From HK1 sp965220535 (GTDB lineage: Bacteria; Pseudomonadota; Gammaproteobacteria; HK1), in the NCBI GenBank assembly GCA_965220535.1, contig OZ244833.1, positions 2,666,001 through 2,730,000 on the forward strand: a DNA stretch of 64,000 nucleotides, given 5' to 3'. Positions 55,539 to 64,000 of the stretch are shown piece by piece; position 1 is the stretch's first letter, and each line of letters starts with the position of its first letter. A program made the position numbers and the translations under genes. The notes beneath the pieces are model-generated. The model saw nothing but the letters and a program-made list of their open reading frames with translations. It did not search any database and was not told the DNA's origin.

Positions 55539-57104
55539 ATGACGAGATATATGAGAGTCGTGAGCGGCCTGATCGGCATGACCCTGGCCCTCGGCGTTTT
55601 TTCGAGCGGCGTAGCGGCCGATGGCGGACGGTTGGTGATCGTCTCCACCCAGGTGCCGCGCCACCTCAACGGAGCCGTGCAGTCGGGGATCGCCACCGCG
55701 ATGCCGAGCACCCAGATCTTCGCCTCGCCGCTTCGCTACGACGAGAACTGGGAACCGCAGCCCTATCTGGCCGAGAGTTGGAGTGTCTCGGACGATGGCA
55801 TGAGCGTGACTTTGAATCTCGTGCGCAACGCCACCTTCCACGACGGCAAACCGGTGCGGGCCGCGGATGTCGCCTTTTCGATCCGAACCGTGCGCGACAA
55901 CCATCCCTTCCAGTCGATGTTCGAGCCGATCGCCTCGATCGATACCCCGGACGACCACACCGTGGTGATCAACCTCGACAAGCCGCATCCGGCCTTGTTG
56001 CTGGCCCTTTCGCCGGCGCTGGCGCCGGTGCTCCCCGAGCATGTTTTCGGGGACGGTCAGGATCCGAAGACCCATCCGGCGAACTCGGCGCCCGTCGGCT
56101 CCGGCCCCTTCATGCTCGAAGAGTTCACGCCCGGCGAGGCGGTGGTGCTCAAGAGAAATCCGAATTTCTTCATCGAGAATCGTCCGCATCTCGACGAGAT
56201 CATCATCCGCATCATCAAAGATCCCTCCGCCTTGCTGATCGCGATGGAAAAAGGCGAGGCCGATATGTACCCCTTCATGCCCGACAGCCAAGGGATTCGG
56301 CGCCTGCAGAAAGTGGATCATCTGCAACTGACGGATCAAGGCTATGCCGCGGTCGGCCCCATCAACTGGCTTGCCTTCAATACGCGCTCGGCGAAGTTGA
56401 GCGACAAACGGGTTCGTCAGGCGATCGCCTACGCGGTGGACCGGGACTTCATCGTCAAAGCCTTGCACCGGGGGGTTTCGAAAGCCCAGCGCGGCCCCAT
56501 CATCGAGAGTTCGTCTTTCTTCGATCCCTCGATTCCCGCTTACGACGTCGACCTTGACCGCGCCAAAGCCCTGCTGGCCGAAGCCGGTTTCGCCGACGGC
56601 ATGGCTTTGACCGTCGATTACATCCCCGGCCCCAAGGAGCAGCAGCAGACGGTGGCCGAATACCTCAAATCGCAGTTGAAGAAGGTCGGGATCGATATCA
56701 CCGTGCGCGCCGCCCCCGATTTCCCGACCTGGTCGAAGCGCATCAGCAGCCACGATTTCGAACTGACCATGGACGTGGTCTTCAACTGGGGCGATCCGGT
56801 GATCGGGGTGCACCGGACCTATCTTTCCTCGAATATCCGCAAAGGGGTGATCTGGACCAACACCCAGCAGTACGTCAACGAGCGGGTCGACGAGATCCTC
56901 GATCAAGCGGCGGTCGAGACCGATCCCGCCAAGCGCAAGCGGCTCTACGCCGAGTTCCAGCAGATCGTGGCCGACGACCTGCCGATTTACTGGATCAACG
57001 CCTTGCCCTATCACACCGCTTACGACAAGCGCTTGGTCAATCCGCCGATGGGGATCTGGGGGACGATGCACCCCCTCGATCGGCTGAAGTGGTCGCAAGG
57101 ATAA
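55539..57104 (+). CDS. Peptide-type ABC transporter substrate-binding protein (SBP family 5)
   Basis: 521 aa from ATG 55539 (AAAAGGAG upstream). Signal peptide TRYMRVVSGLIGMTLALGVFSSGVAA. SBP_bac_5 domain: PLRYDENWEPQPYLAESWSV, TFHDGKPVRAADVAFSI, VGSGPFMLEEF, RNPNFF and NTRSAKLSDKRVRQAIAYAVD. Family members bind peptides, nickel, glutathione or opines. First gene of a five-gene importer; 220 bp separate it from the permease. Substrate unknown but perhaps linked to the divergent amidohydrolase. Confidence 0.93.
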   Translation: MTRYMRVVSGLIGMTLALGVFSSGVAADGGRLVIVSTQVPRHLNGAVQSGIATAMPSTQIFASPLRYDENWEPQPYLAESWSVSDDGMSVTLNLVRNATFHDGKPVRAADVAFSIRTVRDNHPFQSMFEPIASIDTPDDHTVVINLDKPHPALLLALSPALAPVLPEHVFGDGQDPKTHPANSAPVGSGPFMLEEFTPGEAVVLKRNPNFFIENRPHLDEIIIRIIKDPSALLIAMEKGEADMYPFMPDSQGIRRLQKVDHLQLTDQGYAAVGPINWLAFNTRSAKLSDKRVRQAIAYAVDRDFIVKALHRGVSKAQRGPIIESSSFFDPSIPAYDVDLDRAKALLAEAGFADGMALTVDYIPGPKEQQQTVAEYLKSQLKKVGIDITVRAAPDFPTWSKRISSHDFELTMDVVFNWGDPVIGVHRTYLSSNIRKGVIWTNTQQYVNERVDEILDQAAVETDPAKRKRLYAEFQQIVADDLPIYWINALPYHTAYDKRLVNPPMGIWGTMHPLDRLKWSQG

Positions 57105-57326
57105 GGGGCGCAAGAAGACTCGACGAGCAAGACTCGATGAGTCCGATGATCGGGTCGGAAGACCTTGGCGAAGCCGCCGGCGAAAGCGAAATCCCTTTCG
57201 CCGGCGGGCGGCTTCGATCTCATCGCCCTCATCGATCCCATCGCCCCCATCACCCCTCTTCGATCAGCGCTCGCTCGGCTCTTGATCGACCCTCGATCGG
57301 CAATCGATCGGTGAAGACCCCCTTCT

Positions 57327-58304
57327 ATGTCCCCTAACTACCTGATCAAGCGCCTCCTGTGGGGGGTGCTGCTGATGATCGGAGTGGTGGTCCTCAACTT
57401 CTTGTTGATCCGGCTTGCGCCCGGGGATGCCGCATTGGTGATCGCCGGGGAAATGGGCGGGGCGAGCGAGGAGATGCTGGCCTCGATCCGCAAGGAGTAC
57501 GGCCTCGATCGCCCCTTGATGGTCCAACTCGGCCTTTATCTCGCCGATATGGCGAGGCTCGATTTCGGGCAGAGTTTCTATTTCAACCAGCCGGTGACGG
57601 GGCTGATCGCCCAGCGCGTCGGCGCCACGATTTTGTTGGTGATCGTGGCGCAGCTGCTGGCGATCCTTTTCGGGGTCTTCCTCGGGGTGTTGGCGGCGAG
57701 AAAGCCCGGCGGCCCGATGTCCGCTTTCGTCTCCGTTTTCGCGACCGTCGGCTATGCGGTTCCGGTGTTTTGGACCGGCATCATGCTGATCATCCTCTTC
57801 GCCTCGATGCTGCCGATCTTCCCCGTCGAGGGGATGCAGTCGGTCAAGCTGCGCGAGGCGGGGGCCGTGATCAAAGCGCTGGATATCCTGCACCACTTGG
57901 CGTTGCCGGCGTTCACCCTCGCGGTGATCTACCTCGCTCAGTACGCTCGGCTCTCTCGCGCCTCGATGCTCGAAGTGCTGGGCTCCGATTACATCCGCAC
58001 CGCTCGCGCCAAAGGCGCTTTCGAATCATCGGTGCTTTTCAAACACGCATTGTGGAACGCCGCGCTGCCGATCTTGACGGTGGCCGGGCTGCAATTCGGC
58101 AATCTGATTTCCGGCGCCCTGCTGGTCGAAACCGTCTTCAATTGGCCGGGCATGGGTCGGTTGGCATTCGACAGCATCCTGCGTCGCGACCATCCGACCG
58201 TCCTCGGCGTCCTCTTTTTCTCCTCGGCGATGGTCGTGGTGGCGAACCTGCTGACGGATATCGCCTATCGCTTCGCCGACCCGCGCCTGCGCGGCCGGAC
58301 ATGA
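57327..58304 (+). CDS. Peptide-type ABC permease (DppB class)
   Basis: 325 aa with six membrane segments, the long periplasmic loop after the first helix, and LAPGDAALVIAGE, LGVLAARKPGGPMS and DYIRTARAKGAFESSVLFKHALWNA (the EAA-type cytoplasmic loop). Forms a heterodimer with the DppC-class protein encoded next. ATG 57327. Confidence 0.93.
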   Translation: MSPNYLIKRLLWGVLLMIGVVVLNFLLIRLAPGDAALVIAGEMGGASEEMLASIRKEYGLDRPLMVQLGLYLADMARLDFGQSFYFNQPVTGLIAQRVGATILLVIVAQLLAILFGVFLGVLAARKPGGPMSAFVSVFATVGYAVPVFWTGIMLIILFASMLPIFPVEGMQSVKLREAGAVIKALDILHHLALPAFTLAVIYLAQYARLSRASMLEVLGSDYIRTARAKGAFESSVLFKHALWNAALPILTVAGLQFGNLISGALLVETVFNWPGMGRLAFDSILRRDHPTVLGVLFFSSAMVVVANLLTDIAYRFADPRLRGRT

Positions 58305-58314
58305 GGGATCGACG

Positions 58315-59241
58315 TTGAGCGCTCCGGTTGAAAATCCGAGTGTCGAAAACCCGACGAGCCCCGATCAATCTCCCGATCGATCTCCCGATCAGTCGGCGCG
58401 CAGCCCGGCGGCGGAGGCGTGGGTCGCTTTTTGCCGCAATATCCCGGCGCTCGCCGGACTCTTGATCCTCTCGGCGATCGTCGTGCTGACCCTCTACGGC
58501 AGTTTTTTCTATACCGGGGACGCTTATGAAATCGTCTGGGCTCCCCACGAGCCCCCGCTGACCCAAGCCGATCTCCCCTTGGGCACCGACTACCTGGGGC
58601 GAAATATCGTTGCCGGGTTGATCTCCGGCGGCGGCCCGACCCTGGCCGTCGGCTTGAGCGCGGCCCTGCTGACGATGGTGATCGGCATCGCCTTCGGGGC
58701 GTTGGCGGGTTATTACGGCGGGTGGGTCGATATCCTGCTGATGCGGATCACCGAGTTTTTCCAAGTGTTGCCGGCGCTGCTCTTCGCGATGGTCCTGGTC
58801 ACGCTTTTTTCGCCGAGCCTCGTCACCATCGCCATCGCCATCGGGGTCGTCAGTTGGCCGCAGACCGCGCGCTTGACCCGCGCCGAGTTCCTCAAAATCA
58901 AGGAACTCGAATACGTCACCGCCGCCCGCGCCATCGGCAGCCACGACCGCCGCATCATCTGGCGGGTGATCCTCCCCAACGCCGCCCCGCCGCTGATCGT
59001 CTCCGCGACCCTGACGGTCGGGGTCGCCATCCTCTTCGAAGCCGGGATTTCCTTCTTGGGGCTCGGGGATCCCAACACCATGAGTTGGGGGCTGATGATC
59101 GGGATGAACCGCGAATACATCCTCGATGCTTGGTGGCCGGTGACCTTCCCCGGCTTCGCGATCTTCCTCACCGTCTTCTCCGTCAGCCTGTTAGGAGACG
59201 GGATCAACGATGCCTTCAACCCGAGGCTGCGGGAGCGATGA
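58315..59241 (+). CDS. Peptide-type ABC permease (DppC class)
   Basis: 308 aa from TTG 58315 after GAGGGATC. The N-terminal cytoplasmic part has a short SPD repeat (SPDQSPDRSPDQ) encoded by CGATC(G/A)(A/G)TCTCC units, then six helices. Motifs: LPLGTDYLGRNIVAGLISGG, TAARAIGSHDRRIIWRVILPNA and ISFLGLGDPNTMSWGLMI. Stop overlaps the next ATPase gene by ATGA. Confidence 0.92.
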   Translation: MSAPVENPSVENPTSPDQSPDRSPDQSARSPAAEAWVAFCRNIPALAGLLILSAIVVLTLYGSFFYTGDAYEIVWAPHEPPLTQADLPLGTDYLGRNIVAGLISGGGPTLAVGLSAALLTMVIGIAFGALAGYYGGWVDILLMRITEFFQVLPALLFAMVLVTLFSPSLVTIAIAIGVVSWPQTARLTRAEFLKIKELEYVTAARAIGSHDRRIIWRVILPNAAPPLIVSATLTVGVAILFEAGISFLGLGDPNTMSWGLMIGMNREYILDAWWPVTFPGFAIFLTVFSVSLLGDGINDAFNPRLRER

Positions 59242-60209
59242 GCCGGATACTGGAAATCGCCGATCTCGCGGTCGATTTCGATACCCGTTTCGGGCGGGTG
59301 CGGGCCCTCGACGGGGTGAGCGTCGGGGTGGAAGAGGGCGAGACTTTGGGGCTGGTCGGGGAAAGCGGCTGCGGCAAGTCGATCACCGCGCTGGCGACGA
59401 TGGGCTTGGTGCCCGTGCCCCCCGGTCGTATCAGCGCAGGCTCCATTCGCTTCGACGACGAGGAGCTCGTCGAAGCCCCCGAATCCCGTTTGCGCAGCCT
59501 GCGCGGAGCGGAGATCGCGATGATCTTCCAAGAGCCGATGAGCTCTTTGAACCCGGTGTTCACGGTGGAGGACCAAATCGTCGAGGCGATCACCCTGCAT
59601 CGGACGATCGGGCGGGATGCGGCGCGGCGCGAGGCGGTGGCTCTGCTCGAGCGGGTGGGGATCCCGGAGGCGGCGCAACGGGCGCGGGATTATCCCCACC
59701 AGCTTTCGGGGGGAATGCGTCAGCGGGTGATGATCGCGATGGCCGTCAGCTGCCGTCCGCGAGTGTTGATCGCCGACGAGCCGACGACCGCCCTCGATGT
59801 CACGGTCCAGGCCCAGATTTTCGATCTGCTCGGCGAGATCCAGCGCGAGTTCGGGGTCGCCATCATCCTCATCACCCACGATATGGGGGTGATCAGCGAG
59901 ATGGCGGATCGGGTGGCGGTGATGTATGCCGGTCGGATCATCGAAGAAGCGGCCGCCGACGATGTCCTCGACCATCCGCAGCATCCCTATACCCGCGGGC
60001 TTATCGCTTGTATCCCGACCCTCGAAGACGATGCCACGCTGCGCGAGATCCCCGGGGTCGTGCCGCCCCTGCACGCCCTCGGCGCGGGCTGCGCTTTCGC
60101 GGATCGCTGCTCGCATACCGACCCCCGCTGCCGCCGCGAGCGCCCGGCGCTGGCGCCGACCGGCCACCACGCCAACGCTTGCTTCGCCGTCGCCGAGGGC
60201 CGGCTGTGA
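59238..60209 (+). CDS. Peptide-type ABC ATPase (DppD class)
   Basis: 323 aa from ATG 59238; the long frame upstream is an overlap with the permease. Walker A GESGCGKS, Q-loop FQEPMSSLNPVFTV, signature LSGGMRQRVMIA, Walker B VLIADEPTTALD and H-loop THDMG. The C-terminal oligopeptide-transporter domain has Cys residues (CAFADRCSHTDPRC) that in relatives bind an Fe-S cluster or metal. Overlaps the next gene by GTGA. Confidence 0.94.
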   Translation: MSRILEIADLAVDFDTRFGRVRALDGVSVGVEEGETLGLVGESGCGKSITALATMGLVPVPPGRISAGSIRFDDEELVEAPESRLRSLRGAEIAMIFQEPMSSLNPVFTVEDQIVEAITLHRTIGRDAARREAVALLERVGIPEAAQRARDYPHQLSGGMRQRVMIAMAVSCRPRVLIADEPTTALDVTVQAQIFDLLGEIQREFGVAIILITHDMGVISEMADRVAVMYAGRIIEEAAADDVLDHPQHPYTRGLIACIPTLEDDATLREIPGVVPPLHALGAGCAFADRCSHTDPRCRRERPALAPTGHHANACFAVAEGRL

Positions 60210-61180
60210 GCGATCTCTTCGAAGTTCGGGAATTGCGCGTTCGCTTCGATGCCGGGCGCGCCTCTCTTTTCGCCCCGCGGCGTTGGCTCGAAGCGGTGAG
60301 GGGGGTGTCCTTCGGGATCGAGCGCGGGCGTTCGCTCGGCATTGTCGGCGAAAGCGGTTCGGGCAAGACCACCACGGCGATGGCATCGATTCGATTGACC
60401 GAAGCGTCGGCGGGTCAGGCCTTGCTCGAAGGCGATGATCTGCTGGCCCTCGACGAGGCCGCGATGCGCGAGCGCCGCCGGGATGTGCAGCTGATCTTCC
60501 AAGACCCCTATTCATCGCTCAATCCGCGCTCGCGGGTGCGCGATATCCTGCGCGAGCCCCTCGATCTGATGGAGATCGGCACCCGCAGCGAACGCGAGGA
60601 GCGGGTCCGGGAATTGATCGATCTGGTGGGTTTGCGCTTGGATCAACTCCCGCTTTTCCCCCATCAGTTTTCCGGCGGTCAGCGCCAGCGGATCTCCATC
60701 GCGCGGGCGCTGGCCACCGCCCCGAAACTGCTGGTATGCGACGAGCCGGTCAGCGCTCTCGATGTCGCGATCCAGGCTCAGATCCTCAACTTGCTGTTAC
60801 GCCTAAAAGAAGAGTTGGAACTGGGATATCTTTTCATCAGCCACGATTTGGGGGTGGTGCGATACCTCTGTGATGAGGTGGCGGTGATGTACTTAGGTCG
60901 GATCGTCGAAATCGGACCGCGCTCCGAGATATTCGAATCCCCCCGGCATCCCTATACCCGCACGCTGCTGGCGGCCGTACCCTCGTTGAGGCGGAGAAAG
61001 TCGCAGGGGATCAAGCGTCCGGCGGCCATCGAAGGCGATCCGCCGAGCCCCATCGACCCCCCCGAGGGTTGCGCTTTCGCCCGCCGCTGCCCCCATGCGC
61101 AAGATATTTGCACTCGCATCGACCCGGCGCTCGAGGCGCGAGAAGGCGCTCGGGTCGCTTGCCATTTCCCGGTGTCTTAG
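60206..61180 (+). CDS. Peptide-type ABC ATPase (DppF class)
   Basis: 324 aa from GTG 60206. Walker A GESGSGKT, Q-loop FQDPYSSLNPRSRVRDILREP, signature FSGGQRQRISIARALA, Walker B LLVCDEPVSALD and H-loop SHDLG. C-terminal CAFARRCPHAQDICTR cluster as in the partner. Last gene of the importer; a run of GAACGAAG repeats follows the stop. Confidence 0.94.
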   Translation: MSDLFEVRELRVRFDAGRASLFAPRRWLEAVRGVSFGIERGRSLGIVGESGSGKTTTAMASIRLTEASAGQALLEGDDLLALDEAAMRERRRDVQLIFQDPYSSLNPRSRVRDILREPLDLMEIGTRSEREERVRELIDLVGLRLDQLPLFPHQFSGGQRQRISIARALATAPKLLVCDEPVSALDVAIQAQILNLLLRLKEELELGYLFISHDLGVVRYLCDEVAVMYLGRIVEIGPRSEIFESPRHPYTRTLLAAVPSLRRRKSQGIKRPAAIEGDPPSPIDPPEGCAFARRCPHAQDICTRIDPALEAREGARVACHFPVS

Positions 61181-61222
61181 GAACGAAGGAACGAGCGAAC
61201 GAAGGAACGAAGGAATACAAGG
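61181..61222. repeat. Imperfect GAACGAAG tandem repeat
   Basis: Four to five 8-12 bp GAACGA(A/G) units begin right at the stop of the DppF-class gene. The following 61223-61489 stretch shows no gene. Confidence 0.75.
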
Positions 61223-61489
61223 CAAGGGGAAAAAGGCCAAGAGGAAAAGTCCAAGAAGAGCTTGGTGCGAAAAGCGCCGACGCTTGCATCCGCAGGCTCG
61301 CGCACGATTCGCTCGCGACTCGTCATCGTTCGGATACTTGTATTTTCCTATCCTCGCCCCGATATTCGAACTTCGACGAAGGCGAGATGAAGGGCTTTGT
61401 CGAAGGGCTTTTGTCGAAAAGGTTTTCCCCCCAAGAGTCGTCGTTTATCAATCGTGAAATCTCAACCCGGTTCAGGAGGCTTTGCCGTG

Positions 61490-62248
61490 ATGCAAGCGAT
61501 AACGAGTCAAAGCGGGTCGATCTCTTCGATCCTGCGTATGTTTTCGAATCCTTCCCCTGACAAGCGCAAGGTCGAGATCGGAATCCGCATCATAGCCCTT
61601 GCCGCCGCGAGCGTTGCGATGGCGAGCCTGCTGTCGGCGATCCCGGCGAACGCGAGCGAGGGCTACGACGACACCGTCATCGACCCGGCCGCGCGACTTG
61701 CGGATCCCGAGCGCTCTTTTCCCGCCCCGGGCTTTCTCGTCGAAGCCGGCGGCAAGCATCATTGGTGGGGACACGACGACGATGCCGAAGGAAAAGAAGG
61801 CAGGTCCGGTCGTTTGGCCAAGCGAGTCAAACGCACCACCCACAAAATGCTCAGGAGGATCGATGCGACCCCCGAGCAGCGCGAGCGCGTCGATGAAATC
61901 GTCACCCGCTCGATGGACGATATCTTGGGGCTGCGATCCGAGTTTCAAAAGAGCCGCCGCGCGATGCTCGCCGTGCTGGTGCAAGAGGCACCGGATCAGG
62001 CGGCCTTAGAGGATATCCGCGACGACATGCTGCGATTGGACAGCGAGATCAACGCTCGGATCCTCGACGGGGTCATCGAAGTTTCCGAGGTGCTGACCCC
62101 CGATCAACGACGCAAGATCGTCTCTCGCTATTCCGGCAAGCGCGGCGGGTTTTTCGGCCGCCTTCATCGAAGATGGCACGACCGCTTTCATCACTACGAT
62201 GACGACGACCACCACCATGACATGGATCGCGACCAGTTGTTTCAGTAA
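61490..62248 (+). CDS. Spy/CpxP-like periplasmic LTxxQ-type protein
   Basis: 252 aa from ATG 61490 (GTG 61487 also possible); CAGGAGG lies upstream. A membrane or signal segment (IGIRIIALAAASVAMASLLSAIPA) is followed by a helical domain like Spy/CpxP: DATPEQRERVDEIV, LRSEFQKSRRAML and EVSEVLTPDQRRKIV (LTPDQ, the LTxxQ motif). The end is His/Asp-rich (HRRWHDRFHHYDDDDHHHD), probably metal-binding. Family members act as periplasmic chaperones or envelope-stress and metal sensors. Confidence 0.85.
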   Translation: MQAITSQSGSISSILRMFSNPSPDKRKVEIGIRIIALAAASVAMASLLSAIPANASEGYDDTVIDPAARLADPERSFPAPGFLVEAGGKHHWWGHDDDAEGKEGRSGRLAKRVKRTTHKMLRRIDATPEQRERVDEIVTRSMDDILGLRSEFQKSRRAMLAVLVQEAPDQAALEDIRDDMLRLDSEINARILDGVIEVSEVLTPDQRRKIVSRYSGKRGGFFGRLHRRWHDRFHHYDDDDHHHDMDRDQLFQ

Positions 62249-62377
62249 ACCCCTTTGCCCTAAACGACCGAGACGCTGAAGAGTCGGGAGCATCGATAAC
62301 TCCCTATCTGCCAAACCGCCCGTATGAGCGAGCGCTGTACTCATACGGGCGTCCTCGTCAAGAGACTCCATACGAAC

Positions 62378-62914
62378 ATGCCCCATATCGCCCGCCTGCT
62401 TGCCGGCATCCTCGCGGCTGTTTCGCTGCTCGGCTCGGTCTCGGCACTGGAGACCGAATGGGAATATGCAGAAAGAGGAGATGGTTCCTCTAATGAGAGG
62501 CATGATAGAACTATCGTTAAATCTGGAAAGTCTAACGATCCAAGCAATATAAACATTGGCCTAAGTTGCATTAGGTGGAGCGGCGAGGATGATTACAAAT
62601 TAGTCATTTTCATGGCATGGGACGAAGTTATCAGCGATGAGAAATTTAGACCGGTGACCATTCGCTTCGATAATGGAAATCCGATAAACGATACATGGTG
62701 GGCAGGAGGAGAAGGAACGGTCACGGCCCTCTATTCTGAAGGTGCTGACCTCCGCCCTATGATCGATCTTATGATGGAATCCTCGATAATGTACGCATGG
62801 CTTATACACGAGGGAGCTCGCCGCGAAATCAAATTTGACCTGTCCGGTTTTTCGGACGAGTCAATCCCTGTATTGGAGCACTGCTCGTCGCTATTGGCAG
62901 GAGCGAATCGATAG
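62378..62914 (+). CDS. Secreted VasI-like protein
   Basis: 178 aa from ATG 62378 (an in-frame ATG at 62324 adds 18 residues; no SD is clear). Signal peptide PHIARLLAGILAAVSLLGSVSA. The mature part resembles the VasI-like fold seen near type VI secretion and phage proteins: VTIRFDNGNPINDTWW in the middle and EIKFDLSGFSDESIPVLEHC at the end. Much AT-richer from codon 30 onward than its signal region, which suggests a recombined body. No secretion-system genes are near. Role unknown. Confidence 0.7.
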   Translation: MPHIARLLAGILAAVSLLGSVSALETEWEYAERGDGSSNERHDRTIVKSGKSNDPSNINIGLSCIRWSGEDDYKLVIFMAWDEVISDEKFRPVTIRFDNGNPINDTWWAGGEGTVTALYSEGADLRPMIDLMMESSIMYAWLIHEGARREIKFDLSGFSDESIPVLEHCSSLLAGANR

Positions 62915-63059
62915 CCCTTATCGGAGGAAAAAGCCGCCCGCTTGGCCGAACGATGTAATGGTTGACAATGCTGAATACGGGCGAGAAATACCGCTATCGT
63001 GGTTTGCAAAGCCCCTTTATCGGAAGAAGAATCCCTTCATCAGCAACCTCGGGAGAAAG

Positions 63060-63224
63060 ATGATGAGCGGCGAAGACAAAGTGATCAAAGATATGCAAGC
63101 GGCTATCGAAGCGATAGCCAAGACCCAGCAAGATCAGGGTGCGGACATCAGGTTAATCAAGAGCGACGTCGAATCGATCAAGACCGATCTTCGTTCCATC
63201 CTCTTTGCTGTGCGGCGGAGGTAA
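63060..63224 (+). CDS. Small coiled-coil protein
   Basis: 54 aa from ATG 63060 (a second ATG follows directly), with GGGAGAAAG upstream. Charged helix: EDKVIKDMQAAIEAIAK, DIRLIKSDVESIKTDLRSIL. Similar in style to the coiled-coil part of the protein at 50094 and to phage-type small helical proteins. A strong terminator follows 11 bp after the stop. Confidence 0.6.
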   Translation: MMSGEDKVIKDMQAAIEAIAKTQQDQGADIRLIKSDVESIKTDLRSILFAVRRR

Positions 63225-63234
63225 TTTCACTCAC

Positions 63235-63263
63235 GGGGCACCTCTTGGAAGGTGCCCCATTTT
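63235..63263 (+). terminator. Rho-independent terminator
   Basis: Stem GGGGCACCT/AGGTGCCCC with a short loop, then ATTTTCC, right after the small coiled-coil gene. Confidence 0.88.
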
Positions 63264-63344
63264 CCTTGCGCCCGCTAGCCCACCGACCGACCCGCTGACG
63301 CTCCGCCCGCCGAGTCTACGGCGAGCGGAGGAGATAAGTAGAAG

Positions 63345-63491
63345 ATGACATACACCGAGGTCGGGCATAACGATCTGTATACGCATCTTGGGGCTGGAGA
63401 GCCATTTATCTTTCAGGTCATGCATCTTTCCCTTTCAGAGAGAGCCGTGGTCGAAGGGCCGTTTTCAAAACCCGAAGCCAATGCCCGATAA
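63345..63491 (+). CDS. Small unknown ORF (48 aa)
   Basis: ATG 63345 with GGAGGAGATAAG upstream. Translation starts TYTEVGHNDLYTHLGAGEPF. No family; supported by the SD and by non-repetitive, protein-like composition only. Confidence 0.45.
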   Translation: MTYTEVGHNDLYTHLGAGEPFIFQVMHLSLSERAVVEGPFSKPEANAR

Positions 63492-63673
63492 GCGCTTACC
63501 GAGCAGGTGTCTTGATGTTTGTCTTGCCCGTCGCTTTCCGCTCGCTCTCGTCGAGTTGGCGATGGGTGGTGGGGGCGGGGTGGACGATCCGGGTACTGGC
63601 ACCGCCGACATTTTCGCTTGCGGAAAAAAGACGTAATTAGATGTAACTAAGCGGTAATCCGTCGCGGTCGCTG

Positions 63674-63988
63674 GTGATCACCGACACCATGACCGCGACG
63701 ACGCAAGACGGAGTGAGGTTTTACTTCACCGATACCGAATCCTCGCTCGGCGGTGTGTCGTCGCGGTCGGAGTTCTTGCGCTTCACCGATCCGGCGCCGA
63801 GGATCGTCTGCGCTCGCGGTATGAACGCGGACGACATACCGCCCCCGTGGACGACTGCGGTTGCGCTGATCGTCCGTGCGTTATACGACGGATCGGCGTA
63901 TGACGCGCTCGCCGAGATGTCCTCGCTATCGATGCTGATGGCTTCCTATCGTGTTTGGATACCGGGGCAGCGCACCGCGAGGACATGA
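63674..63988 (+). CDS. Unknown 104-aa ORF
   Basis: Starts at GTG 63674 or ATG 63689. The peptide (TATTQDGVRFYFTDTESSLGG, WTTAVALIVRALYDGSAYDAL) looks protein-like, but there is no clear SD and no recognised family. It ends 12 bp before the window edge. Confidence 0.45.
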   Translation: MITDTMTATTQDGVRFYFTDTESSLGGVSSRSEFLRFTDPAPRIVCARGMNADDIPPPWTTAVALIVRALYDGSAYDALAEMSSLSMLMASYRVWIPGQRTART

Positions 63989-64000
63989 CCGAGGAACTGA

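Overview
The window is GC-rich proteobacterial DNA, probably from a marine or host-associated organism. That placement is inferred from catabolic content (phenylacetate, inositol and methylated-amine genes), ankyrin and Calx-beta-like secreted proteins, frequent GTG/TTG starts and ATGA/GTGA overlapping operons. Nothing here fixes the genus.

Layout. 0-1.3 kb: small secreted ankyrin protein and an unknown partner. 1.4-6.1 kb: four-gene BMP-type (nucleoside-like) ABC importer. 6.2-7.2 kb: AT-richer two-gene cassette, a 3-TM protein plus a ThsB-like TIR protein. 7.5-13.4 kb: phenylacetate entry genes, paaABCDE (+) facing paaK-paaI (-). 13.9-18.5 kb (-): iolE, an SDR dehydrogenase and a sugar-type ABC importer, a probable inositol uptake/catabolic operon. 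19-23.3 kb: divergent dimethylglycine-dehydrogenase-like and MttB-like methyltransferase genes. 25-32.5 kb: GNAT, an unknown gene, iolD (-), iolG and a second Gfo/Idh dehydrogenase (+). 33.6-41.6 kb: probable defence island (AlbA/Schlafen-like protein, SIR2-like P-loop NTPase with an overlapping partner, DprA-family protein), lying next to tRNA-Ser(GCT). 42.4-52.6 kb: secreted repeat proteins, poly-C tracts, a 23-aa peptide behind a consensus promoter, and repeat modules. 52.7-61.2 kb: CobW GTPase and amidohydrolase (-) divergent from a complete peptide-type ABC importer (+). 61.5-64 kb: Spy/CpxP-like, VasI-like and small unknown proteins.

The most unusual signal is structural. Many genes are flanked by diverged tandem copies of their own ends: the 3' end of the mttB-like gene (about 290-bp units), the 3' end of iolD (about 280 bp), the 5' end of the second Gfo/Idh gene (about 239 bp), and the 3' end plus terminator of a small secreted protein (254 bp, four units). 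The ankyrin and Calx-beta genes have displaced tail+terminator copies around each other. Two of the arrays are split by single-gene inserts, as if the repeats received cassettes. Short 11-14 bp tandem repeats fill other intergenic gaps.

Two genes carry long poly-C runs (18 C and 21 C) between a conserved start and an otherwise intact signal peptide. Both are out of frame as given, and one indel would restore the first, which suggests phase variation of surface proteins. The ankyrin and Calx-beta proteins also share a Cys-containing C-terminal module that I do not recognise.
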